DNA from: Azolla pinnata
Lineage: Eukaryota; Streptophyta; Polypodiopsida; Salviniales; Salviniaceae
Reading direction: 5' to 3'
Length of the DNA stretch: 64,000 nt
Assembly: GCA_037176905.1 (NCBI GenBank)
Contig: JBBBWG010032086.1
Location: forward strand, 1-64,000
Shown: positions 22,201 to 38,365 of the stretch, piece by piece
Layout of the letters: each line of letters starts with the position of its first letter
Numbering within the stretch: the stretch's first letter is position 1
Notes under the pieces: model-generated
Seen by the model: the letters and a program-made list of their open reading frames with translations, nothing else
What the model was told of the DNA's origin: nothing
The model's database searches: none
Translations under genes and position numbers: made by a program

Positions 22201-22403
22201 CTCTGCTCGCTGACCTCTGGAACCCTATTTTCCTATTTCTGGGCTCTGACGAAACCCTAAAGTCTTCATCTGCCGGATTCATAGCCATATCCTTTGTTGC
22301 CCGACCTCAGCAAAACCCTAATCTTCTGCTCTCGGGGGCCGACCCAAACCCTAACTTCGGCAGCGTCGCGCAGAGAGAAGCTACCGATTCTGAAGCAGCA
22401 GCT

Positions 22404-24111
22404 ATGGCGGCCTTGCAAGCTGGGATGCTGATGAAGATGCTGGAGCTCATCGACGATCCTGAAGCGAAGGCAACGAGCCACCATCGCTCGGTCCTTCTCA
22501 GAATCATCGCCATCGTTCCTGCTCTGTCTCCTGCAGGATTCGCTAGCGATGGCGATGGCGATGGCGATGGCGATGGCGAAGAAGAAGAAGCAGAAGAAGC
22601 GGAAGAAGCAGAAGAAAAAGAAGCAGCAGCAGCAGCAGCAGAAGAAGGAGGAGGAGAAGCAGCAGGAAAGGGAAGAGGAGATCGGCTATGGCGCCCGACA
22701 TTAGGGTTTCATCTCAGAGTCTCTGACGCTTCCCATTCTCTGTACGTGGCGATTCCGCCCGAGGACGAAGAAGGCTGCGAGCTCGTGCTGAGCGGGGAGC
22801 TGGAATTAGGTCATTTCGTCTACGCAGAGCGGCTGGAGAGGATCGAAGCTTCGCCATATCCGCGCCTCGCGGGGATGAAGCTTCTGCAGAGGGCGCAGAG
22901 CGGCGAGGAGCTGCAGAGCTTCTTCGCCGCTGCTGCGGTGGAGGAGATTCCTCAAGATCTCGCCATCGCCATAGCCGGCAGAGCTCGAGGAAGCTCGGAA
23001 TCGGCGAGAGAAGATGCGGGGAATGTGGTGAACAAATGGAAGGTTTCTGCTGCTGCTGCTGCTGCTGCTGCGAACGCCATGGAAGCTGTGCTTCGAGCTC
23101 CCATCGCCATAGCTCCTCCTTCCTCGCCTTCTCTCTGCCGCAGCAGCAGCAGAAGACGAGCTTCCTCTCCGTCGGAGAATCGGAACCCTAATCTCGGCAG
23201 GAAAGGATCCATGGCGTCTTCGATCGATCAGAGGTCGGACAAGCTCGCCCGATCGATCAGCGCAGCTGCGCCTCTAGGGTTAGGGTTGAAGCTTTCCGAT
23301 CGCTGCCATGGAAAGAAGGCCGAGCCCTTCTCTGCAGATTCGGCTATGGAGAGCTCGAGCTCGAGCTCGAGCTCGAAGAAGATGAAGAGTCTCAGCAACA
23401 GCCTGGTGCTGAAGCCGTGTGCAAGCGCCATAGCCAGAAACCCTAATCCGTCTGATGCTAGAAACCCTAATCCTTCTGACGCCAGAAACCCTAACCCGTC
23501 TGAGGCCAGAAACCCTAATCCATCCGATGGCTTCAACAGAGCCTTCTTGTTCGAGAAGACGCCTATCAAGACGACGCAGCTCTCGTCTCGCAGATCCTCG
23601 AGCTATGGCTATGGCGAGAGAGTGATCATCCGCCATAGCAGCAACCGGAGCTCTACTGCGAAGAAGAAGCTCATCGATCCAGCCATGGCGAGCTCCAGCT
23701 CCGGCATCAACGAGAGGGCAGCAGGGAATCTGGGCATAGCTTCTGCACGCAGGGAGGTTCGGAAGGATTCTGTCGTGCTCAGGGAAAGGAGGAGCTTCAG
23801 GTCTCCATCGCCAACAAGCAGAGGAAGATCTGCAGCAGGGTTTACCTCTGCAAAGGCGGAGGAGAGCCATGGTTTAGGGTTAGGGTTAGGGTTGGGGTTA
23901 GCTTCAGCAGCAGCGAGGAAGAAGAGCTGCTCTGATGGGATTCTGAATCGCCCGCAAGCTCCTGCAAGCTCTGCAAGCTCCGCCATAGCCAGGCTTAGCA
24001 CTGTGCTCCATAGCTCTGCTGGGGCCCTGAATCGCCCACAAGCTCCTTCAAGCTCCGCCATAGCCAGGATTATCCAAGCTCCTCCTCCTGCTTCATCATC
24101 ATCATCATCAT

Positions 24112-24143
<32 letters not shown>

Positions 24144-27100
24144 TCATCAGCAGCAGCAGCAGCAGCATCATCATCAGCATCAGCAGCAGCAGCATCTTCT
24201 GCTGTCAGAAGCTCTCGCAAAGGCTGGGACCTCAGGCCTCTTGATTCCCTGCTACCTCAAAGAAGAAGAAGAAGAAGAAGCAGCGTGGATATGGCGTCCT
24301 CGAGATTCTCCTCAGCTCCGAGATCGTCGAGAATCTCTCCTCCATCTTCGCCGGTAAGAATCTCCTCCATCGTTTCCTGAGACTTTCGATTCGGGGTTCT
24401 CATCGTCCTCGACTACCTTTGATCTCCATAGCTTGGAGCTCATGGGAGGAGCTCCGATTCTCGGATCAAACCAGAGAATGTGCGAGCGAGTCGATCGATT
24501 AGCAGCAGCACATCCTCGCAGGTTCCACCGTCGATGGCGAGATCGACATCGAATGCAGGAGCAAGGATCAAGAATTCCATAGCTTCTGCTTCTGCACCTT
24601 CTTCTTCCTCGACATTGCAGCCGAAACAATACATGTCCCCTGGCGACAAGAGCTCCAGGGTTGTTAGGATCCATGACAAGAGATGGACAGATGGAAGCGT
24701 CTCGTGGGATTCGATTTCTCCCTCGTTAGCTGCTCTCGCCAAGGTAATACCAATGAATCGATAAACCCTTGTTCTTTCTTTCTTGCTTTCCCTGGATTTG
24801 GTCCTAATTCTTTCGAAGCTCTTCTGAGCCAGCATCCTTTACAAGGCTCGTCCCTGGCTGTCTGTTTTGAATTGATCGATTCATCGAGGTTTGTCGAGGT
24901 TTTCTGTATTATGATTGTGCATACGTTCTAGCTTGAAAGATGCCATAAACATACTTATCTACCTTGAAAATCTGCCNNNNNNNNNNNNNNNNNNNNNNNN
25001 NNNNNNNNNNNNNNNNNNNNNNNNNNNNNNNNNNNNNNNNNNNNNNNNNNNNNNNNNNNNNNNNNNNNNNNNNNNNGCATTTTTATGTTGGATACAGTTG
25101 CCTGAAATGTGCCAAAATCATGGATATGGTTAGCTTGAAAGATGCCATAAACAATACTTATCTACCTTGAAAATCTGCCGCATTTTTATGTTGGATACAG
25201 TTGCCTGAAATGTGCCAAAATCATGGATATGGTTAGCTTGAAAGATGCCATAAACAGTACTTATCTACCTTGAAAGATTCCTGGAAGATGCCATAAACAA
25301 TACTTATCTATCTTGAAAGATTCTTGAAAGATGCCATCGTCGTGGATACACCTGCTTGAAAGATGCCATTATTGTATTTTGAGTGCATAGCTGCATCACT
25401 GCATCCTTTTTGCTTCATCACTGCATGTATAGCTCAGATCAGTCAGGTTCAAAATGCTGCAACTGTTTCTTCTTCACCAGAGCCTCATAGGGCATGTTTT
25501 GGACAAACCCTAAACCCTAAACCCCTTAGCATGAATGTGAACAAGTAGGTGTTTTATGTATTACTGGCATTGACACAGCTTGAAATTTGGCTTTGAAAAA
25601 TCCTGTTGTTCTTTCTTCACCAAATGTGGAGTATAAGTAAACTACAGCAACTAATCTGTTACAGTATGGAATTCTAACCCTAAACTATAGCTTGAAATGG
25701 AGCTTACAAATGTTATTGATTTTCTCAGCACCCATGTACCTAACTGATTGTGACAAGCATCTAAGGAGATTCCATTTAAACAAAGAAAGCACTAGTATGA
25801 TGGAAAGCTCTCTGATGCTTTTGTGAGGATGTTAATTGTGGCCAGGAAATAGCAGATTTCAAAAGATCCGCCTCATCTGCTGCAGCTCAAGCTCTGCAAG
25901 AAGCATCGGTCGCAGAGAGTGTCTTGAGAAATGTGAGGTGCGTGATCTCTCGCCTTCTCACAAGCTATATACAGTACATCATGGTTGTTCAAGAATCAAG
26001 ATTTTCTCCCTAAAAAGTTTGCTCGCTTGCTTGCTTGCTTGAATCGATGATATATACGTGTGGGGGCTATGTGCAGCATTTTTGCAGAGCTATGCTCTCG
26101 ATCAAAACCTGAATCGCCAACGGAAACTATGGAGAGATACTTTGATTTTCGCCGTTCTCTTCAACTTGCAATGAATGTGTCTATGGAGCTCTCCAAGTCG
26201 TGTCAAAAGAAGCACTCCTCTGATGCCTGTGCTGATGAACATAGCTTAGATATTAAAGAAAAGAAAGCAGATGCTGCTTCCTCTTACAAAGAAAGATTGC
26301 AGTGTGCGGCGGCTTCATGGGTCTCTGCTGCCCTAGCAACTGATCTTGTCCAAGTAAGCGAACATGCCCATCAATCGAATGTGGAGAGCATGAAAGCTTC
26401 GAAAATCACCGGCAATTCCATTAGATCTTCAAGAAGAGATTCTATTGATGTTTCAGAAACCGTAAGCTCGACTAAATCTTCAGATGTCAGAGGTTCCTGT
26501 AGAGCTGTTGGTCCTGATGCGATGACAAAGTCGCAGGTTTTTCCATCGAAAACTTTGTTGCGATCTCCAGGAAGGATGATGTTAAGGCCAGCTTCCCCTG
26601 CAACGCAAAGGAGGATGAGCTACACTCCTGTTCGAAGTGGGAAAATGAGTGCTAAAAGCCATAACAATAACAGAATTGCACCTGCTTCATCTTCAGGTGA
26701 AATCCTCAGTAATGCCAATACACTGTCCAGGAAAGAGGCCCTTGACATAGTCAACAATCTATTTCCTCAGTCTTCTGCTTCGCATGGCTGCTCAACAGAG
26801 ACTGGACTAGCATTGAAAGGTATAACTGCTTCTGTAAGGAGTCTTCTGCAAGGGGAAGATAGCATGAAAGCTGATAATATAGCTGCCTTGGCAAGGCAGC
26901 TTCAAACAGAGTCTCAGAAATGGTTCTTCAATTACATGGAAAAAGCTCTCGATTGCGGATTGAAATTCTTATGCACTGAACCTGCCAGAAAAGGGTCAAG
27001 ACCATTTAGGGACGACGATCGAGAATATGCGCTTGGGCTGAATGATAATGAAGCTCTTGCTTCAGCATTTCCTCATCTAAAACAGTTGAATGATTGGATA

Positions 27101-27232
27101 GGGACACTTGACTATGCAACCTTGGATGTGAAAATGCTCGATGTGCTCTCTAGACTGAAGAAGAAGATATGCCATTTCCTTCTTCAACATATCAAAACAA
27201 GAAACTGGAACTCCAATTCGGCAGAGTCATAA
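22404..27232 (+). CDS. DUF936 family protein
   Basis: Four exons with good splice sites and matching phases: 22404-24353, 24432-24743, 25846-25937, 26077-27232. The product is about 1170 aa. The N-terminus (MLMKMLELIDDPE, HHRSVLLRIIAIVPAL, GFHLRVSDASHSLYVAIP, LGHFVYAERLE) is the DUF936 domain. It is interrupted at residues 47-92 by an acidic GDGDG/EEAEEAEE insert. A Ser/Ala-rich disordered middle (230-650) follows. Exons 2-4 carry the conserved C-terminal half: WTDGSVSWDSISPSLAALAK, ALQEASVAESVLRN, then IFAELCSRS. The family is plant-specific and its function is unknown to me. Residues 348-375 (four NPNPS units) and the GLGLGLGLGL run near 492-501 are coded by telomere-like motifs. Confidence 0.92.
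24945..25345 (+). repeat. About 103-bp tandem repeat with assembly gap in DUF936 intron 3
   Basis: The unit begins 'gcttgaaagatgccataaac' and ends 'catggatatggtta'. Copies flank and follow the N gap at 24977-25076, then shorten towards 25345. It lies within the intron 24744-25845. Confidence 0.8.
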
Positions 27233-29240
27233 CCATAACCAAATTACTGTCATCAGTAAATTGAATAGAATATACTTCTTTGCTGTCATCAGCTCAGCTT
27301 TGCCATACCTGAATCCACGGCTTTCTTCTTCAACTTATCAAAGGAATAATGAACTCAAATTGGGCATTGCCATAGCTGGATCAATGTCTGTCTTCTCAAC
27401 CTATCGAACGACAAAGAGCTCAAATTCTCAAGTTTTGCACTGCCATCCATAACCAACCAAATCATTTGTTTTAACTGTCACCAGCAGATTCAATTCAAAT
27501 ATCATTTGGCATTTGCCATAGCTGAATCAATGCCTTTTCTTTGAATAAGGGGATTGTCACCATCATTGAGTTCAGTGCAAATATTGATTTTGTTTGCTCA
27601 AGGCATTTGAATTTGTTTATCACTTTTTCATTGATTCAATCCTCTGATTGTAAGGTGCATACATGGTGCAGAAACTACTATGTCTGCTTCTTGTAACAAG
27701 ATTACCGTTGGGTAGATGCTAGCATAGTTTAGCACGAATTCATACCATAATCTAACCAAGATAAAGCCCTCGTAACCAGTTGGGGCCTCACTGACATGTT
27801 TGTTGTCACCTACTAGCTACTTGTGAAGGTAGTTCAACCTGAACCAGCCTATATTGCAAGGTTATGTCAACAATTTGTTACTGATTCTAAGGCATTGCTA
27901 GATGTCGCAAGCTGTGTTAACACCGGGTTCTCCTGGGTTATCTATCATGCATGATTGTGATCTATCTGTTTGGTCTGGTTCCAAATGTTATGATATCATG
28001 TGCATATCTAACTTGTTCAGTAACCCTATCTTGGAAGTTATCACCTGCCGCTTCTTAAACTGTTTACAAATATCAGTTCTTTTGTTTACTCTCTTGAATC
28101 TGAACTTCACATGCATAGAAATTAACCATAACATCGTTCATCAGTTTTTCATAAATTGATAGTATTACACTAGAGACACTACGTTTAATCTCATAGCTGC
28201 AATTATCATACTTCTCTAACTAGATGTACTCTTATCTGTGCAAATGCATTCAGTATTGAAAAACCTTTTTTATGCACAAATTGACAATCAAGGCACATCA
28301 ACACATCCTCCATGGGTTCACCAAGATAAGAATACGTGCAGCATGCTAAAGCAAGGAAATTTTTTATCCCAGACTTGGATAGCTAGATGGTTAAATTGAA
28401 TCAATAATCAATTGATCTAACATTCCGCATGAGTACATTTGCATCCTCTATGTACAAGGTATAGACATGCAAGCATTGTTGTATTCCACAGGAATATGCA
28501 GCACATGGGTTTTCCACCATGCAATCATCACATTCGACACTTTCTAACACCATCACCACAGAAATACAAAACTATGGCAGGTTATCATTCATCACCGACG
28601 ACAGAAATTCGGATAAGAGCTTTAACTGAAACCAGAAAAACGAACGCTGATAAAGAAGCTTGTTTTGGGGCTAATCTAGAGAACACTGATTTGCCCATTA
28701 TATTATAATCGTTTAGGGCTTTCATGAGTTTGGCTGCCACTTTTGTTAAGGAGAACTAAAATGTGCAGAAGCTTTATAAACCCAAGTGTACAAATTATAG
28801 GCATGCTCATGAGTTAAGGAAAAAGCAGCTCATTTACAATGTACACATACGATGGTGTTATCTATAAAAGCATATACACAGACCTCCAAAGCAAAGATTT
28901 TTCCTGTCAGCAAGTCTGGTCAATCAGACTTGGGTCGAAAACAGCACGCCCAAATCTACACAAAAATCAAAAGGAAAAGAATACAATTTAACAATGCATA
29001 CTCTAAAGAAGAAAGGCAATTGAAATTCCCAATCCATTTCAAAACCCAAACTATTTTCAAGAGAGGAAAATGAAAGATGTAATACACAATACACCGCTTC
29101 AATGAAACAAAAGCATATGGCTCTGATTATGCTGGTGATCTGCCAAATGGCTTTATACTGATATTCAATACTTGAAAGAAAATCACGTGAAAACAAGATC
29201 CCAATAATCTAGGTTTCATCTTATGTTCTCCGGATGATGA
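27233..29240. other. Stretch without a recognised gene
   Basis: 27233 to about 27600 is the likely 3' UTR and trailer of the DUF936 gene, with a repeated 'catagctg' context. The rest shows no convincing coding region on either strand. The last exon of the NOI gene, on the minus strand, may lie near 29240-29270. Confidence 0.5.
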
Positions 29241-29399
29241 CTTCAATCAACATTCCATCCATGGAGCTTATGTGAGAAAAGAAAATGGTATCATCAGAAT
29301 TTATCTTTCAAGTATCAACAATGTGCACTGAAAGGATAGGTATAGACATATACGCATACACATACATAGACATTGGCATAGACACATGCAAATACTTAC

Positions 29400-29977
29400 T
29401 GAAGACCGTTGATGATCGTGGTGGATATCTTTAGGAAGCTTCTGTGAATCACCACGGATTGCCTTTCCATGGGGATCCATATGCGACACTGGTGCCGAAT
29501 TGGATCCGCCAGACTGCTTTTCTTGGCGTGCTTGACTGAAAATCATCGTGTAGCTTTCGCCGGCAGATGGATCGTTCACATCCCATGAGCCGAATTTCGG
29601 AAGAACTACTATAGGCCTCTCTTGCTACTCGCCAAAAGAGAAAACCCAACTCTTAAATGGAATAAGGAACAAAAACAACATTTACATCGTTGCTATAATG
29701 GAGTGATTTGGGTCTGCATGTATGTGCATATGCACGCACGCAAGCATGTGCACATATTATAAATTTGTATGTATACATGTACATGTACGTAGACATATGC
29801 ATCGATGTGACTGTAGAATCATGTATGTATGTGTGCGTAAATCTTTATGCATATGCCTGCCTTTCTGTAAGTCTGATGATATGCATCTTTCCAATCAAAT
29901 TGGGTATAACTGAACACAGAAAATCATAAGAGGGTAATAGAGAAATGGAACAAGGAAAAGAAAGATCTTACAGCCAT
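29400..29977 (-). CDS. NOI (RIN4-like) domain protein, partial model
   Basis: Minus strand. The first coding exon is only ATG GCT (29977-29972) before GTAAGA. The second runs 29618-29400 to a GTAAGT donor. The joined start reads MARPIVVLPKFGSWDVNDPS, followed by SYTMIFSQARQEK. PKFGSWD is the core of the NOI domain, the segment that AvrRpt2 cleaves in RIN4, and the two-codon first exon is common in this family. About 75 residues are resolved and then the CDS continues in a further exon. A candidate at about 29266-29243 would add a short tail ending in a stop, but this is unsure. NOI proteins are small, membrane-associated regulators of immunity and secretion. Its link to the TIR genes in this window is only by theme. 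Confidence 0.7.
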
Positions 29978-30055
29978 AGTATATCCAGAGTACAGCTTCC
30001 CAAGGTTCGCTTCGATGATCTGGGAGAGAGACAGAGAGAGAGAGAGAGGAGAGAA

Positions 30056-30440
30056 ATACGGAAAGAGGTTACCATATTCTGTCCTAAATAAAAATCTTCA
30101 GCAAACATCAAAGCAAATCATTTTCTCGCCACAGCTAGAAATCAAAGAGATACAGCACACAAAAGGCAAACAAGAAACGGAACAAAAACCAGAGAATTAC
30201 GGAAAGAGATTACCATTTCCCTGCCCTAAACAGCTCAAGCAAACATCAAACCAGATTCATTTTCTCGCCATAGCTACAAATCAAAGCGATACAGCACACA
30301 AAGGCGAACAAGAACAGGAACAAGGCCAGCGAAACACGGGGAAAGGTTGCCATCTCCTGCCCTAAATCAACATCTTAACCAAATATCGAGCAAATCATTT
30401 GCCCTCGCCATGGCTAGAAATACGGGGCACAAAAGGCGAG
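30056..30440 (-). repeat. Three degenerate copies of a ~130-bp unit upstream of the NOI gene
   Basis: Copies at about 30056-30190, 30197-30325 and 30340-30440 share 'acggaaagaggttaccat', 'ctcgccatagctagaaatca' and 'cagcacacaaaaggc'. They lie in the 5' leader intron or promoter of the minus-strand NOI gene. A GA-rich tract precedes them (30020-30052). A CATCGT-type run on the minus strand lies at 30452-30484. Confidence 0.7.
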
Positions 30441-30452
30441 CAAGAAGACCAG

Positions 30453-30484
<32 letters not shown>

Positions 30485-30739
30485 TGGAGGAATTGAAACC
30501 TGATCAGACGCAGAAAACAGAGGGCTTTTCTTCTTCGTCGTCTGCTGACCTGATTTCCTCTCCCGATCGATCGATCGAGCGATCGATCGATTGACGACTG
30601 ATTCTGTTTGTCTCCTCCCAAAAATCGCCCACAAAATGGAAGCCCCAAATCTTTCCACGCGAGGCATTCAAACTTTTGGATATTTACCAAAATGCCCCCC
30701 TCCCCTTCGAGGCCAAAAGAAGAGGAGCAGTAGAAGATG

Positions 30740-31230
30740 AAGGGAATCTGTTGTTTTCTGGAATCTGTTATCAGGAATCTGCTTCGAAGGAATCTGTTGT
30801 TATGAGGAATCTGTTATCAGGAATGTGCTTCAAAGGAATCTGTTGTTATCAGGAATCTGCTTCAAAGGAATCTATTGTTATCAAGAATATGTTGTTAGGA
30901 ATCTGCTTCGAAGGAATCTGTTATCGATCGTCTGCTTCAAAAGGAATGTGTCACCACGACTGTGCTCCGAAGGAATCTGCTTCGGAGGAATCTGTTACCA
31001 ATCATCTGCTTTGAAAGGAATGTGTTACTGGGACTCTACTGCAAAGGAATAATCTGTTGTTGGGAATCTGTTGCAAAGGAATACGTTGTCGAGAATCTGC
31101 CGCAAAGGAATCTGTTATCAATCATCTGCTTCAAAAGGAATGTGTTTACCGGGTCTTTGCTCCAGAGGAATTTGTTACTAGGAATCTACTTTAGAGGAAT
31201 CTGTTATCAGCAATTTGTTGTAGAGGAATC
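30740..31230 (+). repeat. GGAATCTG minisatellite
   Basis: GGAATCTG recurs about every 15-30 bp in variants such as 'aaggaatctgttatcag' and 'aaggaatctgcttc'. The open frames over it (LLRRNLL..., ICFKRN...) only reflect the repeat and are not a gene. The array starts close to the probable transcription start of the NOI gene, in the opposite direction. Confidence 0.8.
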
Positions 31231-32639
31231 CGAGAAATGGCTTCTGACCTTAATTGTCCAGCTTCCAATTCTGACTCCAATGTTTACGACCTCTCCTCGG
31301 TCAGATTGCACGTACTTTTGCTCTGCTAGTTCAAGTGAGGCTTGGCATGGCATGCTCGAAGGAATCTGGGGCTCGAGATCCGGATGCGCTGATACTTGTA
31401 GTAAAAACAATCCAAGTCTAGACATCTGAATAACAGCTCCTCACGAGAGTATGTGTGAACCATCGGGGCTAACAAGGGCATCGATCGGGGTTACGAAAAA
31501 CAACTGAACTCGGGCCAACCGTTGCCAGCTAACAAGATCATCAAGAGTTCAATGCCAAACAACACCTCGTCATATGACGTTTCATCAGGACTAACAAGGG
31601 CATCGACCAATCATGGTTAGCAGAAACAACACGACTTTGGCCAACTAGTGTACCAAATAGAATCATCAAGAGTTTTGGGTGCTGATGTTGATGGATTTGT
31701 TCTGATTCAGTTGGGTATGGATTGGGCTTGGAAAATTCAAAGTCTGATTGGAGGGGTGTCTGGTGTTGTAGTATTTGGGCTCTATAACTCTAGATAAATG
31801 TGTCCGGGTCGAACAATTAGGGTTTTCAACTGGGAGATGGATAATAAAAGAAGAGATCAACGTTTAGAGATAATAGGAATTTAATTAGAGAAGATAATTA
31901 CAACCATGTCCTCAGGAGAACATATATGTATTTCGGAGAGCAATATGAGGGAATTAGGATTATGAATATTGAAAACTAGGTTTAAATAAAGGATATTAGG
32001 TTTGTATAAGAAATATTACAGAGATTAGAAAGACTAGGTTTAAATGAGAGATATCGGAGACGAGGTTTAGATTAGAGATATTCGAGAGATAAGAGGAATT
32101 AATACTAGAATGTAAGACATATTAGGCTTTAGGTGAAAGATAGATTAGAAGAAATATAGATCAGGGTTTAGAAGGGATATGAGAAGAGATCAGGGTTTAC
32201 ATGTAAGAGATTAGACGAGATTGGGGTTTAGGTGTTAGGGTTTTGAAATCAAGTATTAGGGTTTTCTTTTGAGCCTATGTTCTTTTTCTCCTCTCCCCTC
32301 TCTTCTATGCAAACCACTCTTTATACAGGCTATGGAGTGTGTCACAAAAGGAGAAAAACGCAAGGAGAATTCGGCAAAAACGCTGAAAAATAAGGACAAA
32401 AACATCAACGGGAGCATTGGAGTCCAACCCTGTAAACCGTGATTTTCAATCATCAAAAGCTAATACTTTATCCACCGCACCCTTCTTACTGCATGGCTTT
32501 ATTTGTTTCTTGCATTTTTCTTGTTTTAATTCAACGCGTTTTCTCTCTATACATTTCACAGCATGCATCCAAAACTTCAAGACACTGGGGTTTTTATGGT
32601 TTTGGAGTGAAAAGGTTCAATGTCGATGGTTTCTAGGGT
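31231..32639. other. Stretch without a recognised gene; weak repeats
   Basis: 31464-31550 and 31585-31680 are two diverged copies of one unit ('gctaacaagggcatcga', 'aagagtt'). 31960-32240 is a loose repeat of 'aggtttaaat...gagatat'. No coding region is supported. Confidence 0.5.
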
Positions 32640-34070
32640 TTAGTTTCTTAGGGTTTTGTTGAAGGGTTAGGGTGTTTTTTTTTCCTCTTGGCTCTCTAGG
32701 GTGTTTTAGGGGTTTTCCAGAGTTGAGTGAAATGGTTCAGTGTGAAGGGTTTCTAGGGTTTAGGGCCTAGGGTTTTTGTTGAAGGGTTAGGGTTTTTTTT
32801 GTCTAGGTTTTTTTTTCTCTAGGGTTTTCCTAGGGTTTTGGAGTGAGATGGTCTAGAGTTAAGGCTTTCTAGGGTTTAGGCCTTAGGGTTTTGTTGAAGG
32901 GTTAGGGTTTTTTTTTGCCCTAGGGCTTCTCTAGGATTTTTCTAGGAGGTTCTTGTTTAGGGTTTGTCTAGGGTTTGTCTAGAGTTTCTTGTTTAGGGTT
33001 TGTCTAGTTTTTTTTTTTGTTCCTAGGGTTTCTCTAGGGCTTTTTTAGGGTTTCTTGTTTAGGGTTTTTCTAGGGTGTTTTTTTTGTTCCCCAGGGTTTC
33101 TCTAGGGTTTTTTAGGTTTCTTGTTTAAGGTTTGTCTAGAGTTTTTTTTGTTCCTAGGGTTTCTTGTTTAGGGATTGTCTAGGGTTTTTTTTGCTCGAAG
33201 GGTTTCTCTAGGGTTTTTTTAGGGTTTGCTTATTTTTTGTTCCTGGAGTTTAGGGTTTTTCTAGGGTTTTGTTTATTCCTAGGGTTTGTCTAGGGTTTTT
33301 TTAGAGTTTCTTGTTCAGGGTTTGTCTAGGTATTTTTTTTGTTCCTAGGGTTTCTCTAGGGTTTTTTTCAGGGTTTGTTTGTTCTTTGTTCCTAGAGTTT
33401 CTCTAGGGTTTTTTGAGGGTTTTTTATTTTGTTCCTAGGGTTTCTCTAGGGTTTTTTTAGGATTTCTTGTTTAGGGTTTGTCCAGGGTTTTTTGTGCCTA
33501 GGGTTTGTCTAGGGGTTTCTTTTAGGATTTTTCTAGGGTTTCTTGTCTAGGGGTTTCTTTTAGGGTTTTTCTAGGGTTTGTTTTTTTAGGGTTTGTTTTA
33601 GGGTTTTTCTAGGGTTTCTTGTTTAGGGTTTGTTTTTTTAGGGTTTCTTGTATAGGGGTTTCTTTTAGGGTTTCTTGTTTAGGGTTTGTTTTAGGCTTTT
33701 TCTAGGGTTTGTTTTTTTAGGGTTTCTTGTCTAGGGGTTTCTTTTAGGGTTTTTCTAGGGTTTCTTGTTTAGGGTTTGTTTTAGGGTTTTTCTAGGGTTT
33801 GTTTTTCTAGGGTTTCTTGTTTAGGGTTTGTTTTTTAGGGGTTCTTGTTTAGGGTTTGTTTTAGGGTTTGTTTTAGGGTTTGTTTTTTTAGGGTTTCTTG
33901 TTTAGGGTTTTTCTAGGGTTTGTTTTTTTAGGGTTTCTTGTTTAGGGCTTGTTTTAGGGTTTTTCTAGGGTTTGTTTTTTTAGGGTTTCTTGTTTAGGGT
34001 TTTTCTAGGGTTTGTTTTTTTAGGGTTTGTTTTAGGGTTTTTCTAGGGTTTGTTTTAGGGCAAAGAAAAC
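32640..34070 (+). repeat. 1.4-kb degenerate TTTAGGG-type array
   Basis: Over a hundred AGGGTTT words in units such as 'cttgtttagggtttgtctag' and 'ggtttttctagggtttgttt'. The units are higher-order and variable, unlike pure telomere repeats. The array ends about 30 bp before the adenylosuccinate lyase start codon, so it makes up that gene's proximal promoter and 5' leader. Confidence 0.9.
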
Positions 34071-34102
34071 CTGGTTTGTTTGGAGAAGACGACGCAGAAG
34101 AG

Positions 34103-38365
<4,263 letters not shown>

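Noticed and set aside
22404-23870. Antisense frames opposite DUF936 exon 1
   Set aside because: The conserved DUF936 words and splice sites are on the plus strand. The antisense frames are rich in runs from the same simple repeats.
28439-28708. An 89-codon plus-strand frame downstream of the NOI gene
   Set aside because: No family, no splice context, composition near random. Left unannotated.
30676-31429. Overlapping plus-strand frames rich in LLRRNLL and ICFKRN
   Set aside because: Produced by the GGAATCTG minisatellite.
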